Shown here: piece after piece, positions 49,933 to 59,002 of the stretch
Layout: the number at the start of each line of letters is the position of its first letter
How positions within the stretch are numbered: position 1 is the first letter of the stretch
Origin: Paenibacillus ferrarius
GTDB taxonomy: Bacteria; Bacillota; Bacilli; Paenibacillales; NBRC-103111
DNA length: 64,000 bases
Assembly: GCF_002027705.1 (NCBI RefSeq)
Contig: NZ_MBTG01000021.1
Span: forward strand, 52,450-116,449
Direction of reading: 5' to 3'
Made by a program: the position numbers and the translations under genes
The notes under the pieces: generated by a model
What the model saw: only the letters and a program-made list of their open reading frames with translations
What the model was told of the DNA's origin: nothing
Database searches by the model: none

Positions 49933-50823
49933 ATGTTAGGATACGGGTATGAGACACTGTGTGAGGAATTGCATCGGTTAGGCAAGATTTATCCTTTTAT
50001 TCAAGTAGGTGTTATGGGTGAGAGTGTGATGGGGAAAAGTATTCCGGCTCTCCGAATCGGTCAAGGAGCAAGGGAGCTTCATATGAATGCAGCTATTCAT
50101 GCGAATGAATGGATAACGACTCCTCTGATCATGCAGTTCGTAGAGGATCTGGCTTGCTCGTATGCGAGAGGAACGGCATGGCACGGCAGCAATGTGAGAC
50201 GACTCCTCTCTGAATATTCGCTTTGGGTGGTCCCTATGGTGAATCCAGATGGGGTTGATCTTGTCCTGCATGGCGTTAGCGAAGAACATCCGCATCGGGA
50301 ACAATTGCTGGAGTGGAACGGAGGCTCCTTGGATTTCAGCAGCTGGAAGGCCAATATTCGCGGTGTGGATCTGAATGACCAATTCCCGGCTTACTGGGAG
50401 GAAGAGGCTGCACGCCGAGCTCAGCAGGGTCCTGGACCGCGGGACTACGGTGGTGAAGCGCCACTTAGCGAGCCGGAGGCGGTAGCCATGGTGAGGTTCA
50501 CGGAAATTCATCCCTTTGAAATTGTTGTAGCGCTGCATACACAAGGGAGAGAAATTTATTGGAATTACCGCGGCTATGAGCCTCCAGAGTCCGAGATGTT
50601 TGCCGAGCGGCTATCCTTAGCTGGCAATTACCAAGCCGTTAAGCTCTCCGACAGTGACGCGGGGTACAAAGATTGGTTCATCCAGCATTTTCGCAAGCCT
50701 GGCTTCACGGTTGAAGTTGGCTGCGGAGAAAATCCTTTGCCCGTGGAATCTTTCGCTTTGCTTTACGCAGAGCTTGTTCCGATTCTGTTGACAGCTATGG
50801 ACCTGCAAGTTGTCAATCAATAG
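49933..50823 (+). CDS. M14-family zinc carboxypeptidase (D-glutamyl-diamino acid type)
   Basis: A 296-residue cytosolic peptidase with the M14 zinc site: HANEW (His and Glu ligands), HTQGREIYWNY (third ligand His) and VEVGCGENPLP with the catalytic Glu. It resembles the gamma-D-glutamyl-L-diamino acid endopeptidase I group that cuts muropeptides, but lacks LysM domains and a signal peptide. That suggests recycling of cell-wall peptides in the cytoplasm. It follows murI after about 160 bases, beyond a terminator. Ribosome site GAGGTGG. Confidence 0.88.
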   Translation: MLGYGYETLCEELHRLGKIYPFIQVGVMGESVMGKSIPALRIGQGARELHMNAAIHANEWITTPLIMQFVEDLACSYARGTAWHGSNVRRLLSEYSLWVVPMVNPDGVDLVLHGVSEEHPHREQLLEWNGGSLDFSSWKANIRGVDLNDQFPAYWEEEAARRAQQGPGPRDYGGEAPLSEPEAVAMVRFTEIHPFEIVVALHTQGREIYWNYRGYEPPESEMFAERLSLAGNYQAVKLSDSDAGYKDWFIQHFRKPGFTVEVGCGENPLPVESFALLYAELVPILLTAMDLQVVNQ

Positions 50824-50914
50824 ACAAGTCGCTTGAACTTGACCATGCCTCCTAAGAACCGTTCAGCCCAAGCTTCATATACTGAAGGGAGGAAACAGTT
50901 GGGAGGCGTGGGAG

Positions 50915-51124
50915 ATGGCACCACCTAAAGGGAAGGGCAAGGTAACCAAGAAGAAAGAGCTTTCGTCCAGAGTCCAGTACACGATGAGACTTGTAGAATC
51001 GTCCACTTGCGCAGTTTGCAAAACGCCCTGTACGAGAGGACTTCGATATTTATCCATGATGTCGCAGCCAGGGGCCTTGGGTAAAGGGGTTCCGTGTATT
51101 TTGACACGCAGAAAAGTAAACTAA
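50915..51124 (+). CDS. Small basic protein with CxxC-type motifs (69 aa)
   Basis: 69 residues, strongly basic at the start (MAPPKGKGKVTKKKELSS), with CAVCKTPCTRG in the middle and one further Cys near the end. Three closely spaced Cys suggest a metal-binding knuckle. The ATG at 50915 follows TGGGAGA; a terminator closes the gene at 51129. I do not recognise the family. Confidence 0.6.
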   Translation: MAPPKGKGKVTKKKELSSRVQYTMRLVESSTCAVCKTPCTRGLRYLSMMSQPGALGKGVPCILTRRKVN

Positions 51125-51128
51125 TAGG

Positions 51129-51166
51129 AAAGTCCATGCCCTCTAAGCAAAGGCATGGACTTTTCT
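51129..51166. terminator. Terminator between 50915 and 51167 genes
   Basis: AAAGTCCATGCC pairs with GGCATGGACTTT, TTTCTTC following on the plus strand. Confidence 0.85.
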
Positions 51167-51367
51167 TCATTGCGGGTTATGCTCACGGGTAATAGAACAT
51201 TTGTTTTCGATGAAACGGATCTGGTTTTCGAGACGATTGCGCTGTTCTTTCTGCGCTGTGTCTGAGTTGGCGGCTTGACCTTGGAACTGCTCAAGCTCTT
51301 GCTTTAAACTGTGCAAATCAGCACCTGCGTTGGCACAATCGTAATTGCTTTCCAACTGATCAAGCAT
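51167..51367 (-). CDS. DUF2524-type small protein (66 aa)
   Basis: A 66-residue helical protein (LDQLESNYDCANAGADLHSLKQELEQF in parts) with Cys at 12 and near the end, resembling DUF2524 proteins of Bacilli. AGGAGGGC stands 8 bases before the ATG. A tiny gene at 51391 lies immediately upstream on the same strand. Function unknown. Confidence 0.65.
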   Translation of the reverse strand: MLDQLESNYDCANAGADLHSLKQELEQFQGQAANSDTAQKEQRNRLENQIRFIENKCSITREHNPQ

Positions 51368-51390
51368 CGGTTAGCCCTCCTAAATGATTG

Positions 51391-51480
51391 TTATTTATGA
51401 CCTTTGCCGCTTTTCTGATCCTGTGTACGGGTTGTCGTATTTTTTCTGCTTTGGCCTTGCTGTTTGTGATCGGATGACAT
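51391..51480 (-). CDS. Tiny hydrophilic protein (29 aa)
   Basis: A 29-codon frame, MSSDHKQQGQSRKNTTTRTQ then DQKSGKGHK, with AAGGAGTG 7 bases before the ATG. It has no hydrophobic residue after the start Met and is basic, like several minor spore proteins. It ends 24 bases before the DUF2524 gene, so they may be one unit. Confidence 0.55.
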   Translation of the reverse strand: MSSDHKQQGQSRKNTTTRTQDQKSGKGHK

Positions 51481-51556
51481 GATCTTCACTCCTTAGGATG
51501 TAAGTTGGGGTAGTGCGAGAATTAGTATAAGCATTCGGTTGATTTTGATACAAATA

Positions 51557-51600
51557 AAACAAAAAGCCCTGCGAACGATGGAAATCGTTCAATCAGGGCG
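51557..51600 (-). terminator. Terminator of the 59-aa gene
   Basis: On the minus strand GCCCTGATTGAACGAT pairs with ATCGTTCGCAGGGC, followed by TTTTTGTTTT. Confidence 0.85.
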
Positions 51601-51623
51601 ATGTGCCGTAAAGGTATATAAGA

Positions 51624-51803
51624 TTAATGGTTGGGAGTCAGCAGCTTGTCTTCTAACGATTGTTTGACCTTCTTGATGGCATCTGTTTCTAGCTTGTGGT
51701 TCTGATTGAATTTAGCGCCTGTTAAAGCAAGCGCTTCCTTAACAGTCATTTCCACACGAATTAATTCTTCGCCTTGCAGAATCTGAACGGAATTTTGGCC
51801 CAT
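51624..51803 (-). CDS. Small hypothetical protein (59 aa)
   Basis: 59 residues beginning MGQNSVQILQGEELIRVEMT and ending KQSLEDKLLTPNH. Alternating beta then helix pattern; no known motif. The ATG at 51803 is favoured, 7 bases after AGGAGT; two upstream ATGs in the same frame overlap the site. A terminator follows the stop, so it is an independent unit. Confidence 0.7.
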   Translation of the reverse strand: MGQNSVQILQGEELIRVEMTVKEALALTGAKFNQNHKLETDAIKKVKQSLEDKLLTPNH

Positions 51804-51934
51804 TTTCATCACTCCTATGTCAACTTTTTGAAGTGAAAACCTTGATTTGTCGCACTTTTAATATAACATATCATGTCAGGTTAAACAAGGGTTATTAAGA
51901 CCTATTTTAAGGAAAATAATGTCGCATCTCCTTG

Positions 51935-52780
51935 CTATTGATTTGTCATTTCAGCGGCGTCAATCGTATGTTTCAAAAGCATAGCAATGGTCACCGGCCC
52001 GACTCCGGCTGGCACGGGTGTGATGGCACTGGCGATGGGGAGACAAGCTTCGTAATCGACATCTCCGATATTGCCTGGATTGTATCCGGCATCAAGAATA
52101 ACAGCGCCTTGCTTAATCCAATCTCCTTGAACAAAAGCAGGTTTGCCGACAGCAGCTACGACGATATCAGCTAGCCGAACGAGATGTTCGAGTCCTTCCG
52201 TTTTGGAGTGGCAAATCGTCACGGTTGCGTTCCTATTGAGCAGCATAAGGGACACAGGTTTTCCCAAAATAGGGCTGCGGCCAATAACGACGGCATGCTT
52301 GCCGGCAATCGGAATTTGATAATGATCGAGAATCGCGATGATCGCTGCCGGGGTACAGGAGGGGAAGCTGGCTATTCCAAAAGCATTTTGGGCGAAGCCG
52401 AGCATGGTTACGCCGTCCACATCCTTCTCAGGCTGAATGGCTTCAAAGGCGGCTCTTTCATCGACATGATGAGGGACGGGATGCTGCAGCAGAATGCCAT
52501 GGACTTGTGAATCCTCGTTGAGTTCCTGAATCACGGCAATCAGCTCATCTGTCGTAGTTGATTGATCAAGATGGATGCGTCTGGAATGAATTCCAAGCCT
52601 TCTGCAGGCATTGCCTTTCATACGTACATAAGTTTCCGATGAAGGGTCATCTCCAACGAGAATCGTCGCCAGGCAAGGCTGTATCCCTTTGGCTGTTAAT
52701 TGCCCAACTCTTGCCGCTAGATCTTCTTTGATCTGATTGGCAACGCGATTTCCATCCAAAATTAATGTTTGTGCATACAT
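51935..52780 (-). CDS. folD: Methylenetetrahydrofolate dehydrogenase/cyclohydrolase
   Basis: Bifunctional enzyme interconverting methylene- and formyl-tetrahydrofolate. 281 residues from ATG 52780; the frame continues upstream through the riboswitch but that part is noncoding. Motifs: SSETYVRMKGNACRRLG (catalytic Lys), QHPVPHHVD, PEKDVDGVTMLGFA and the NADP loop VIGRSPILGKPVSLMLL. It is governed by a ZTP-type riboswitch at 52815-52915. No other gene is in the unit. Confidence 0.96.
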   Translation of the reverse strand: MYAQTLILDGNRVANQIKEDLAARVGQLTAKGIQPCLATILVGDDPSSETYVRMKGNACRRLGIHSRRIHLDQSTTTDELIAVIQELNEDSQVHGILLQHPVPHHVDERAAFEAIQPEKDVDGVTMLGFAQNAFGIASFPSCTPAAIIAILDHYQIPIAGKHAVVIGRSPILGKPVSLMLLNRNATVTICHSKTEGLEHLVRLADIVVAAVGKPAFVQGDWIKQGAVILDAGYNPGNIGDVDYEACLPIASAITPVPAGVGPVTIAMLLKHTIDAAEMTNQ

Positions 52781-52814
52781 CGTTCTCCACAACCTTTCAA
52801 ATGTTGATAAAACA

Positions 52815-52915
52815 CAAAAAGGCAAGGGGATGATCCCCTTACCTTTGCCCAGGCGTACGGCTGCTGCATCGATGTGCTTCCTCATGGGTATCCATGCTTC
52901 GCCAGTCACACATCA
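52815..52915 (-). promoter_or_regulatory. ZTP (pfl) riboswitch upstream of folD
   Basis: On the minus strand the leader carries the pfl-motif words TGTGACTGGCGA at its 5' side and GCCGTACGCCTGGGCA at its 3' side, separated by a small hairpin TGGATACCCA and GAGGAAGCACA. The 3' part runs directly into AAGGGGAT/ATCCCCTT with a T run, a terminator that competes with aptamer folding. ZTP/ZMP binding would turn folD on when 10-formyl-THF is short. Known association of this motif with folD supports the call. Confidence 0.9.
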
Positions 52916-52976
52916 ACTTTCGATTAGTCTTATCATAAATGTGCCTTATGGAAAAGGCAAGTCATTTGAGTTTTGT

Positions 52977-55226
52977 TCAACTGTAGCAACGGATTTCTAC
53001 AATTTCGACGCGCTTCGCGCCATTCGTTGCAGCAGCCAGAACCCGAAGACGATCTGTTGACACGGCTGCGGGCAGTTTATGAGTATGGCTGCGCGTGTGA
53101 TTACTGCTTTTTTCAGCGACAGTGGTCCAATCTCCGTTGATGAAGGCTTGCAGTTTGTAATCTTTGACCAGCTCAGGAATAATTTCGAATTCGGTTCGAT
53201 GATGATGCAGGTTGATCAGGTCTTCATTCACATCATCATTGAATGTGAGAAGTACAGTTTGAATGCTAACGGGCTGAGGCCAGCTGACTTCAAGCCATTC
53301 CGGTTCTGAGGTGCTTAGCGCTGCCGATGACCAGAGATGCGGACCTCCGTAAGGGCGCTTGTAGCCGTCAGTCGCTTTATCCGCTGTGAACGCTGAGGTA
53401 GGCGAAAGCAAGCGGAAACAGAGCGGGCTGCGAACGAAGTCTTTTTGGTTCCAATCGACGACAGGCTGATGATGATGCATATCTCCGAAGTCAGCCAATT
53501 CCTGATCGTCTCCTGCAAATTTAAAGGAAAGAACGCCAGTCTGCGGCGAAGCCGACAAATGAACAGAAACAGCGGGATTGCTTCTTAGAATGATAAAAGC
53601 GTTCTGTGCGCAATCCGGGTGCCACGCCAGCGCGGCTTTCACCCATTGCTGGGAGCCTTGTGCCACAGGGATTTGGATAGACGTCACCTGAGCTTCAGGG
53701 ACGTAGTTTTGCGGCTTCCCTGTGCTCCAGAGCTCAACAGTCAGCTCGGTTGCTTCCGACGCGTCTACAAGCAGCTCAACGCCGTCTATGAATGGGTCAG
53801 CCGGCACGAGCAGGGCAATATGCGCAGCCAGCGGCATGACCGAAGCGGATTGCTCAAGCGCAAGCTGCGTTAAGGTGCTGGAGGCTGTTGCGACAGCGCT
53901 TAACGCAAGATCATCCGCGTCCGCGTTCTTCAGCCCAAGCACAGCGGCATCTTGGCGCAGCAGCGTTTGCTGCAGCTCGCTCAAGTAGCCGTCGTGCAGC
54001 TCGCGGGGCGAGATGCCCTTGGCCGCGCAGAGCGCGGCTCCTGTGCCTGCGGCTTCGCCGATGACGGCACACGTCGCCATGACGCGCGTCGTGCCGAAGG
54101 CCACGTGGGACGCGCTGATGTTGCGCCCTGCCATCAACATGTTCGTCACGTTGACGGAGTAGAGGGAGCGGAACGGGATATGGTAGCTGCCGTCCATATG
54201 CATATGCTTGGAGCCTTTGGCTGTCGCATACATCCCTTGCGGCGGGTGCAGATCAATGGACCAGCCGCCGAAGGCGACGCGGTCTTCGAACAGCTCCTGC
54301 GCGATGACATCGTTCTGATTCAGCACGTAGTCCCCAACGAAACGACGGTATTCCCGTTTCCCCGGAACGGAACCGATCCATTCAAGGGTCAGGTTGTCAC
54401 TGTCGAATTTGCCGGAATTTTTGATATAATCCCATATGCCATAAATAACAGAGGAAAGCTCCTCGCGTATCCGTTCATTATCATGAACGGTATCCAGTTC
54501 ACCGCCCCATTCAATCCACCAGTAAGAACAGCCGTTATCGCCGCTGCGAATGACGCGTTTCATGGGGATTGAAGTCTGGGTGATATCCTTGGCGAAGCTT
54601 GGTGCGATATATTTAACCGGACGGCCAGCGTCCTTCGTATAGAACAGCAGCGTGCTGCCAAGTGTAATATCATCGGGAACGAGTGGTGCCCATTCCTCTT
54701 GGAATTCTTCTTGCGCTTCCCGCCCAATCCGGAATTTCGCCCCGGCTAAGAAGCCGACGAGGCCATCTCCCGTACAATCAAGGTACACCCGGCTATCGAA
54801 GCGGATTCGTCTTTCGGACCCCATCATCCAGCCAGTAACGGAGCGAATGGTGCGATTGGATTCATCCCCATCCGCGTCAACTTCATGGACATCCGTGTTC
54901 AAATATAAAGTTATGTTTTTCTCAGCTTTGACTTTCTCAAGGACGATCAGATCCCAGATATAGGGATTGCCGTCGATATTGCGGTATTGATTCTCTACAA
55001 ACATTTCTCCCATAATGCCTGTTTCCCGTGCATTTCGATGAACGCCGTGAGAGGTAGCGCCACATACCCAAACCCTGATTTCACTGCTGGCATTTCCCCC
55101 AAGGACGGAACGATTTTGAACAAGTGAAACAGTTTGACCTAGTCGCGCGGCAGCAACGGCTGCACAGACTCCTGCTAATCCGCCTCCAACAACGGTTATA
55201 TCCGATGAAACGATTTCATGCTTCAT
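52977..55226 (-). CDS. FAD-dependent oxidoreductase with C-terminal accessory domain
   Basis: A 749-residue protein. The N-terminal dinucleotide motif ITVVGGGLAGVCAAVAAARLG and the GGNASSEIRVWVCGATSHG segment mark the PF12831-type FAD oxidoreductases; MLMAGRNISASHVAFGTTRVMATCAVIGEAAG closes the FAD site (quoted in parts: AGRNISASHVAFGTTR). The C-terminal ~250 residues are beta-rich, likely carbohydrate-binding. There is no signal peptide. Start at ATG 55226 with an AGGTG site. It is divergent from an AraC regulator at 55352, a common layout for polysaccharide or plant-sugar catabolism. The reaction is not known. Confidence 0.85.
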   Translation of the reverse strand: MKHEIVSSDITVVGGGLAGVCAAVAAARLGQTVSLVQNRSVLGGNASSEIRVWVCGATSHGVHRNARETGIMGEMFVENQYRNIDGNPYIWDLIVLEKVKAEKNITLYLNTDVHEVDADGDESNRTIRSVTGWMMGSERRIRFDSRVYLDCTGDGLVGFLAGAKFRIGREAQEEFQEEWAPLVPDDITLGSTLLFYTKDAGRPVKYIAPSFAKDITQTSIPMKRVIRSGDNGCSYWWIEWGGELDTVHDNERIREELSSVIYGIWDYIKNSGKFDSDNLTLEWIGSVPGKREYRRFVGDYVLNQNDVIAQELFEDRVAFGGWSIDLHPPQGMYATAKGSKHMHMDGSYHIPFRSLYSVNVTNMLMAGRNISASHVAFGTTRVMATCAVIGEAAGTGAALCAAKGISPRELHDGYLSELQQTLLRQDAAVLGLKNADADDLALSAVATASSTLTQLALEQSASVMPLAAHIALLVPADPFIDGVELLVDASEATELTVELWSTGKPQNYVPEAQVTSIQIPVAQGSQQWVKAALAWHPDCAQNAFIILRSNPAVSVHLSASPQTGVLSFKFAGDDQELADFGDMHHHQPVVDWNQKDFVRSPLCFRLLSPTSAFTADKATDGYKRPYGGPHLWSSAALSTSEPEWLEVSWPQPVSIQTVLLTFNDDVNEDLINLHHHRTEFEIIPELVKDYKLQAFINGDWTTVAEKSSNHTRSHTHKLPAAVSTDRLRVLAAATNGAKRVEIVEIRCYS

Positions 55227-55351
55227 GCTTGAGCACCTCACTGAATGATATAATGTATTTGATTTCATATTATAAGATCCCATTCCCAATTAACATGCAG
55301 AGAGTTACAATGAGCATATACTTTATTTCATATTCTCGGAGGTGCGGCAAG

Positions 55352-56134
55352 ATGGCCTTGCATGAGATGTCGATGAAGCTCATTTCTCATGTGTACTGGC
55401 ACCAGAAGACAGCGTTTATGCTGGATGTTGATCAATATTCGAGCTGGACGATGTTTGCGGTGGAGGAAGGACGATTCGAGTACAAGATCGGGGAACATGA
55501 GGGGGATGCCGGTTTTGGCGATTTGGTGATTTGTCCTCCGCGCATTCCCTTTGGAAGGAAAACCTGCGGTCCTTTGTCGTTTCACTTTTTGCAGTTTGTA
55601 TGGCTGTCGGATCGCAGCTCGGAATACGAAGGTGAATGGCAAGGCAAGCTGACGGTTCAGGATAGAGAGCGATTGGCTTCGGATTATCGCTACTTGAGGC
55701 AGCTGCAGGGCTGGGACGAGGAAATCACGCTGCATAAGCAGCATATGGTGATGGATTTGCTTCGGATGGTTCGAATAGAGCAATCCAGCCAACAGAAAGC
55801 GCTCATTGAAACCGATGAGTTGATGGAGCATGCGCGCAGGTTTATTATGGATCATGCTTACGAAAGCCTGTCTATGCTGGATGTAGCGGAAAGAGTAGGT
55901 CTGACCGCTGTGCAGCTTACCCGCAAGTTTCGCAAGGCTTTTGCCCAAACCCCCTCGGAATTTCTCAATGAAATTCGTCTAGCGCGGGCACGTCATTTGC
56001 TGGAGGGGTCCACATTGACCTTGGACGCTATTGCAGCCAAGTGCGGCTATGAAAACGGATTTTATTTGAGCCGTGTGTTTACGCAGAAGATTGGCATGGC
56101 GCCTTCCGTTTATCGCAGCAGGCATCGTGTATAA
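55352..56134 (+). CDS. AraC-family transcriptional regulator
   Basis: A 260-residue activator with an N-terminal cupin-like sensor (VDQYSSWTMFAVEEGRFEYKIG) and a C-terminal pair of helix-turn-helices (LSMLDVAERVGLTAVQLTRKFRKAFAQTPSEFLNEIRLARARHLL, key words LTAVQLTRKFRKAF and RLARARHLLEG). Start at ATG 55352, preceded by GGAGGTG. It is divergent from the FAD oxidoreductase gene and probably activates it in response to a sugar-like ligand. Confidence 0.9.
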   Translation: MALHEMSMKLISHVYWHQKTAFMLDVDQYSSWTMFAVEEGRFEYKIGEHEGDAGFGDLVICPPRIPFGRKTCGPLSFHFLQFVWLSDRSSEYEGEWQGKLTVQDRERLASDYRYLRQLQGWDEEITLHKQHMVMDLLRMVRIEQSSQQKALIETDELMEHARRFIMDHAYESLSMLDVAERVGLTAVQLTRKFRKAFAQTPSEFLNEIRLARARHLLEGSTLTLDAIAAKCGYENGFYLSRVFTQKIGMAPSVYRSRHRV

Positions 56135-56137
56135 ACG

Positions 56138-56184
56138 AACCAAAGCCTCGATCTGCCAGTTATCTGGCCACCGAGGCTTGGTTC
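56138..56184. terminator. Bidirectional terminator, araC-like / AI-2E gene
   Basis: AACCAAAGCCTCG pairs with CGAGGCTTGGTT, with an inner TGGCCA loop; it ends just before the convergent stop at 56188. Confidence 0.8.
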
Positions 56185-56187
56185 ATG

Positions 56188-57300
56188 TTAAGGTCCGCTA
56201 TACGGCAGGCTGCCTTCGACATATTCGTCTTCCGGCTTGCGAATCCAGCGCTGCAAATAGCCTTGCGTATGTAGAGCTTTGATAAGAATGATTAGAACTG
56301 GAGACAAGATAACGCCCGCAAATCCAAACAAGGAAAGCGAAACGATCATGAAGGCCAGCGTCGTAAATGCCGATACCCCAAGTGATTCACCTGTAATCTT
56401 GGGCTCCATGATTTGTCTGACCATGATGACAACAAGCAGGATAGCGCTAAGCCAAATCGCCAAGGTTGTTTGACCAACAATGAACAGATAAATGATCCAA
56501 GGAATGAACAAGGTCGAAACGCCAAGCAGCGGCAGCACATCGAAAATGGCGGATAAGAGCGAGATGGAGAACGCATTGTTAACGCCAAGCGCGAGCAGTG
56601 CAATAAAGATAACGATGAACGTCAAAGAGATCAATTTGGACTGTGCTTTTATGTAGGAGACGATCCCTTTGACCACATTTTCCTTGAGAAAAAAGAAAAC
56701 GGTCTTAAAGGTTTTGGGTGTGTTTTCACCGGCAAGGCGCTTCCAAGAATCAATTTCAATACTGAGGAAGTAGGCCAAAATAATACCGACGATGAAGTTG
56801 AACATGAAGGTTGAGAAAGTAGTCAGTGAAGCGACCAATCCAGATAGGAAAGCAATGATGAATTTGGAGGCATTGCCCGCGAACTGCCCGGCATAATCTT
56901 TGGCTTTCGTAATGACATCGGGAGGCAAGGTCTGGAAGCGGTCATTTAATTCACTGATTTTATTTACGATCTGATCGTTGAATATGGCTTGATAATCATC
57001 GACTTTATCAACAAGGCTCATGATTTGGCTCGTGAAAATAACGACTGCACCTGCGAGCGCTCCCAAAATAATAAGAACGAAGAGCAGGGTTGAAATGGCC
57101 GAAGCGATTGATTTGCGCATACCCTTTCGATGCAAAAACCTAGCAAACGGCTCGATCATCATAAAAATGATCAGAGCCAGAAAGATAGGAGTTGCAATGC
57201 GATACAAATAGCTGAACAAGAGCATGAAGAGATAAACGGTTAGAACAATGAGAGCAATGTCAAAGGCTGTTCTCCAATATTTCCTGTAAAAAGAAAGCAT
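56188..57300 (-). CDS. AI-2E family transporter-like membrane protein
   Basis: A 370-residue membrane protein of the AI-2E/PerM family with about eight membrane segments and a long soluble part after the third helix (KVDDYQAIFNDQIVNKISELND). Family signs are FARFLHRKGMRKSIAS, VVKGIVSYIKAQSKLISLTF, LPLLGVSTLFIPWIIYLF and the end region ITGESLGVSAFTTLAFMIVSL. Some members export autoinducer-2, others are sporulation proteins (YtvI) or ion antiporters. Its start is 17 bases past the map gene stop, so the two are likely cotranscribed. Confidence 0.88.
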   Translation of the reverse strand: MLSFYRKYWRTAFDIALIVLTVYLFMLLFSYLYRIATPIFLALIIFMMIEPFARFLHRKGMRKSIASAISTLLFVLIILGALAGAVVIFTSQIMSLVDKVDDYQAIFNDQIVNKISELNDRFQTLPPDVITKAKDYAGQFAGNASKFIIAFLSGLVASLTTFSTFMFNFIVGIILAYFLSIEIDSWKRLAGENTPKTFKTVFFFLKENVVKGIVSYIKAQSKLISLTFIVIFIALLALGVNNAFSISLLSAIFDVLPLLGVSTLFIPWIIYLFIVGQTTLAIWLSAILLVVIMVRQIMEPKITGESLGVSAFTTLAFMIVSLSLFGFAGVILSPVLIILIKALHTQGYLQRWIRKPEDEYVEGSLPYSGP

Positions 57301-57316
57301 GCTTGTTCCTCCGGCA

Positions 57317-58066
57317 TCATGATTGTTCGGTTAGTATAATAGGGCCTTCACTCGTAATGGCAATGGTATGTTCATATTGAGCAGAAAGGCTTCCGTCATA
57401 AGTACGAGCTGTCCACCCATCCGCGTCGACCTTGGAATGAAATTTGCCGACATTAAGCATCGGTTCAATCGTGAAAACCATGCCTTCTTTAATACGCGGC
57501 CCTTTGCCAGCAGGTCCATAATGAGGAACTTGCGGTTCTTCATGCATTTCTGAGCCGATCCCGTGACCGATAAAATCTCTAACAACAGAGAAGCCTTGGG
57601 ATTCAGCGTATACTTGAATAGCGTGGGAAACATCGCCGATCCGGTTGCCGGGAATCGCTTTCTCAATGCCTTTGTAGAGAGATTCCTTTGTTACGTTCAA
57701 CAGCTTTTCAGCAATAGGCGAAATCGTGCCGACCGCATAGGACCAAGCCGAGTCTGCCAGCCAGCCATCAATGCGCACGACCATATCAATGGTGACAATA
57801 TCACCGTCATTTAATGGTTCTTTCTTTGGGAAACCGTGGCAAATTACATCATTGACGGATGCACAGGTTGCGTAGGGATATCCGTGATAGCCTTTTTGCT
57901 CAGGGGTAGCGCCATTTTTAGCCAGAAAGCCTTCAACGAATTGATCGATTTCCCAGGAAGTGATGCCAGGGCGAATCATTTTGGCAATTTCTTTGTGGCA
58001 ATCAGCCAAGATGCGTCCGGCTCTGCCCATTTTTTCAATTTGTTCTTTTGTTTTGATGGTAATCAT
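57317..58066 (-). CDS. map: Methionine aminopeptidase, type I
   Basis: Removes the initiating Met from new proteins. 249 residues with the two-metal ligand set: two Asp in IDMVVRIDGWLADSAW, His in GHGIGSEMHEEPQ, Glu in FTIEPML and Glu in QYEHTIAIT. The ribosome site GAGGAGC precedes the ATG. It lies upstream of the AI-2E gene and is separated from HxlR at 58099 by 32 bases. Confidence 0.95.
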   Translation of the reverse strand: MITIKTKEQIEKMGRAGRILADCHKEIAKMIRPGITSWEIDQFVEGFLAKNGATPEQKGYHGYPYATCASVNDVICHGFPKKEPLNDGDIVTIDMVVRIDGWLADSAWSYAVGTISPIAEKLLNVTKESLYKGIEKAIPGNRIGDVSHAIQVYAESQGFSVVRDFIGHGIGSEMHEEPQVPHYGPAGKGPRIKEGMVFTIEPMLNVGKFHSKVDADGWTARTYDGSLSAQYEHTIAITSEGPIILTEQS

Positions 58067-58098
58067 GTGTGTCCAGCTCCTCTAGCGATATGGTCTCA

Positions 58099-58458
58099 TT
58101 ATGTCCATTTTGCTGACCATAGCTTCATTTCTTTTAATATTTGATGCAAATCCTCGCCTTTTGGTGTCAGTGTGTATTCCACCGTAACAGGAACTGTCGG
58201 GTAGGCCATTCGTTCCAATACGCCATGCTCCTCAAGATGCCGAAGGATATCGGTTAATGATTTGGGACTTATGCCTGTGACTTGACGCTGCAGCTCACCG
58301 AATCGCTTCGTCCCGCAAAACAATTCGCGAAGCACGAGAAATGCCCATTTGCCGCCAATAACTTCCAGTGTCCGCTCAATGGAACATTCGATCTCTTTGG
58401 GTACTTTGGGAACATAATTGCTGAGTGGAGCGACTTTTTCATTCTCTAGGGTTGACAT
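58099..58458 (-). CDS. HxlR-family transcriptional regulator (second copy)
   Basis: A 119-residue winged-helix protein, IECSIERTLEVIGGKWAFLVLREL with the conserved Cys, then GISPKSLTDILRHLEEHGVL and VPVTVEYTLTPKG. Start at ATG 58458 after AAAGGAAG; the frame runs 12 codons upstream. It resembles the HxlR at 6853 in the winged helix but is clearly distinct. Its target is unknown; it precedes map on the same strand, and is divergent from the HesB-like gene across 240 bases. Confidence 0.88.
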   Translation of the reverse strand: MSTLENEKVAPLSNYVPKVPKEIECSIERTLEVIGGKWAFLVLRELFCGTKRFGELQRQVTGISPKSLTDILRHLEEHGVLERMAYPTVPVTVEYTLTPKGEDLHQILKEMKLWSAKWT

Positions 58459-58699
58459 AAGATCGCTTCCTTTCATTTTTGGCAACACTAACATCTGGGT
58501 AAGTAAGTTACCTGCCTGTATTTAGTGTCATTTGTTTTCACTACTATGTATTTTAAAGTTCGTGCCACGAATTAGCAAGAGTTGCGGTTATTGTTCCATT
58601 CTATTGTTATTCTAGATAGATCCTAGGACAAAGGTTGATTTCGTGCCCTAGATTCTTTACAATAAGAAATAAAATTATAGTTTCAGGAGATGTGTACAT

Positions 58700-59002
58700 A
58701 TGAACGTCAAAATTTCTCGCAATGCAGCAAAAGTACTTCAATTGGAGCTTGATAAAGAAGAAAACAAAGGGTTATTGGTTCGTGTACAAGTGACACATTC
58801 CCACGGTGATCACGCTCACTACGGTTTGGGTCTTGACGATAAAACAGACAATGACGTCCTTGTCAGCACGGATAAAGGAATTGATGTAATTTTGGACAAA
58901 AATGAGCCGTTGCTGGATGGTATCCGCATTGACTACTTCTACACACCAGAAGAAGGCTTCATGATTACGAACCCAAGCAAGGGGAACCACGGAGATCACT
59001 AA
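58700..59002 (+). CDS. HesB/IscA-like protein lacking cluster cysteines
   Basis: A 100-residue protein with the HesB-like fold pattern (ISRNAAKVLQLELDKEENKGLLVRVQV, then LDKNEPLLDGIRIDYFYTPEEGFMITNP). IscA/HesB members bind iron or Fe-S with Cys in three places; here no Cys exists. Instead there is a His-rich run THSHGDHAHYG (residues about 32-42) and NHGDH at the end, suggesting a different metal. It is followed by a DUF1450 gene that begins on its stop codon (TAATG). The ribosome site AGGAGATG precedes the ATG. Confidence 0.8.
   Translation: MNVKISRNAAKVLQLELDKEENKGLLVRVQVTHSHGDHAHYGLGLDDKTDNDVLVSTDKGIDVILDKNEPLLDGIRIDYFYTPEEGFMITNPSKGNHGDH

Noticed and set aside
53952..54572. 206-codon frame on the plus strand
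   Set aside because: Shadow of the FAD oxidoreductase in GC-rich sequence.
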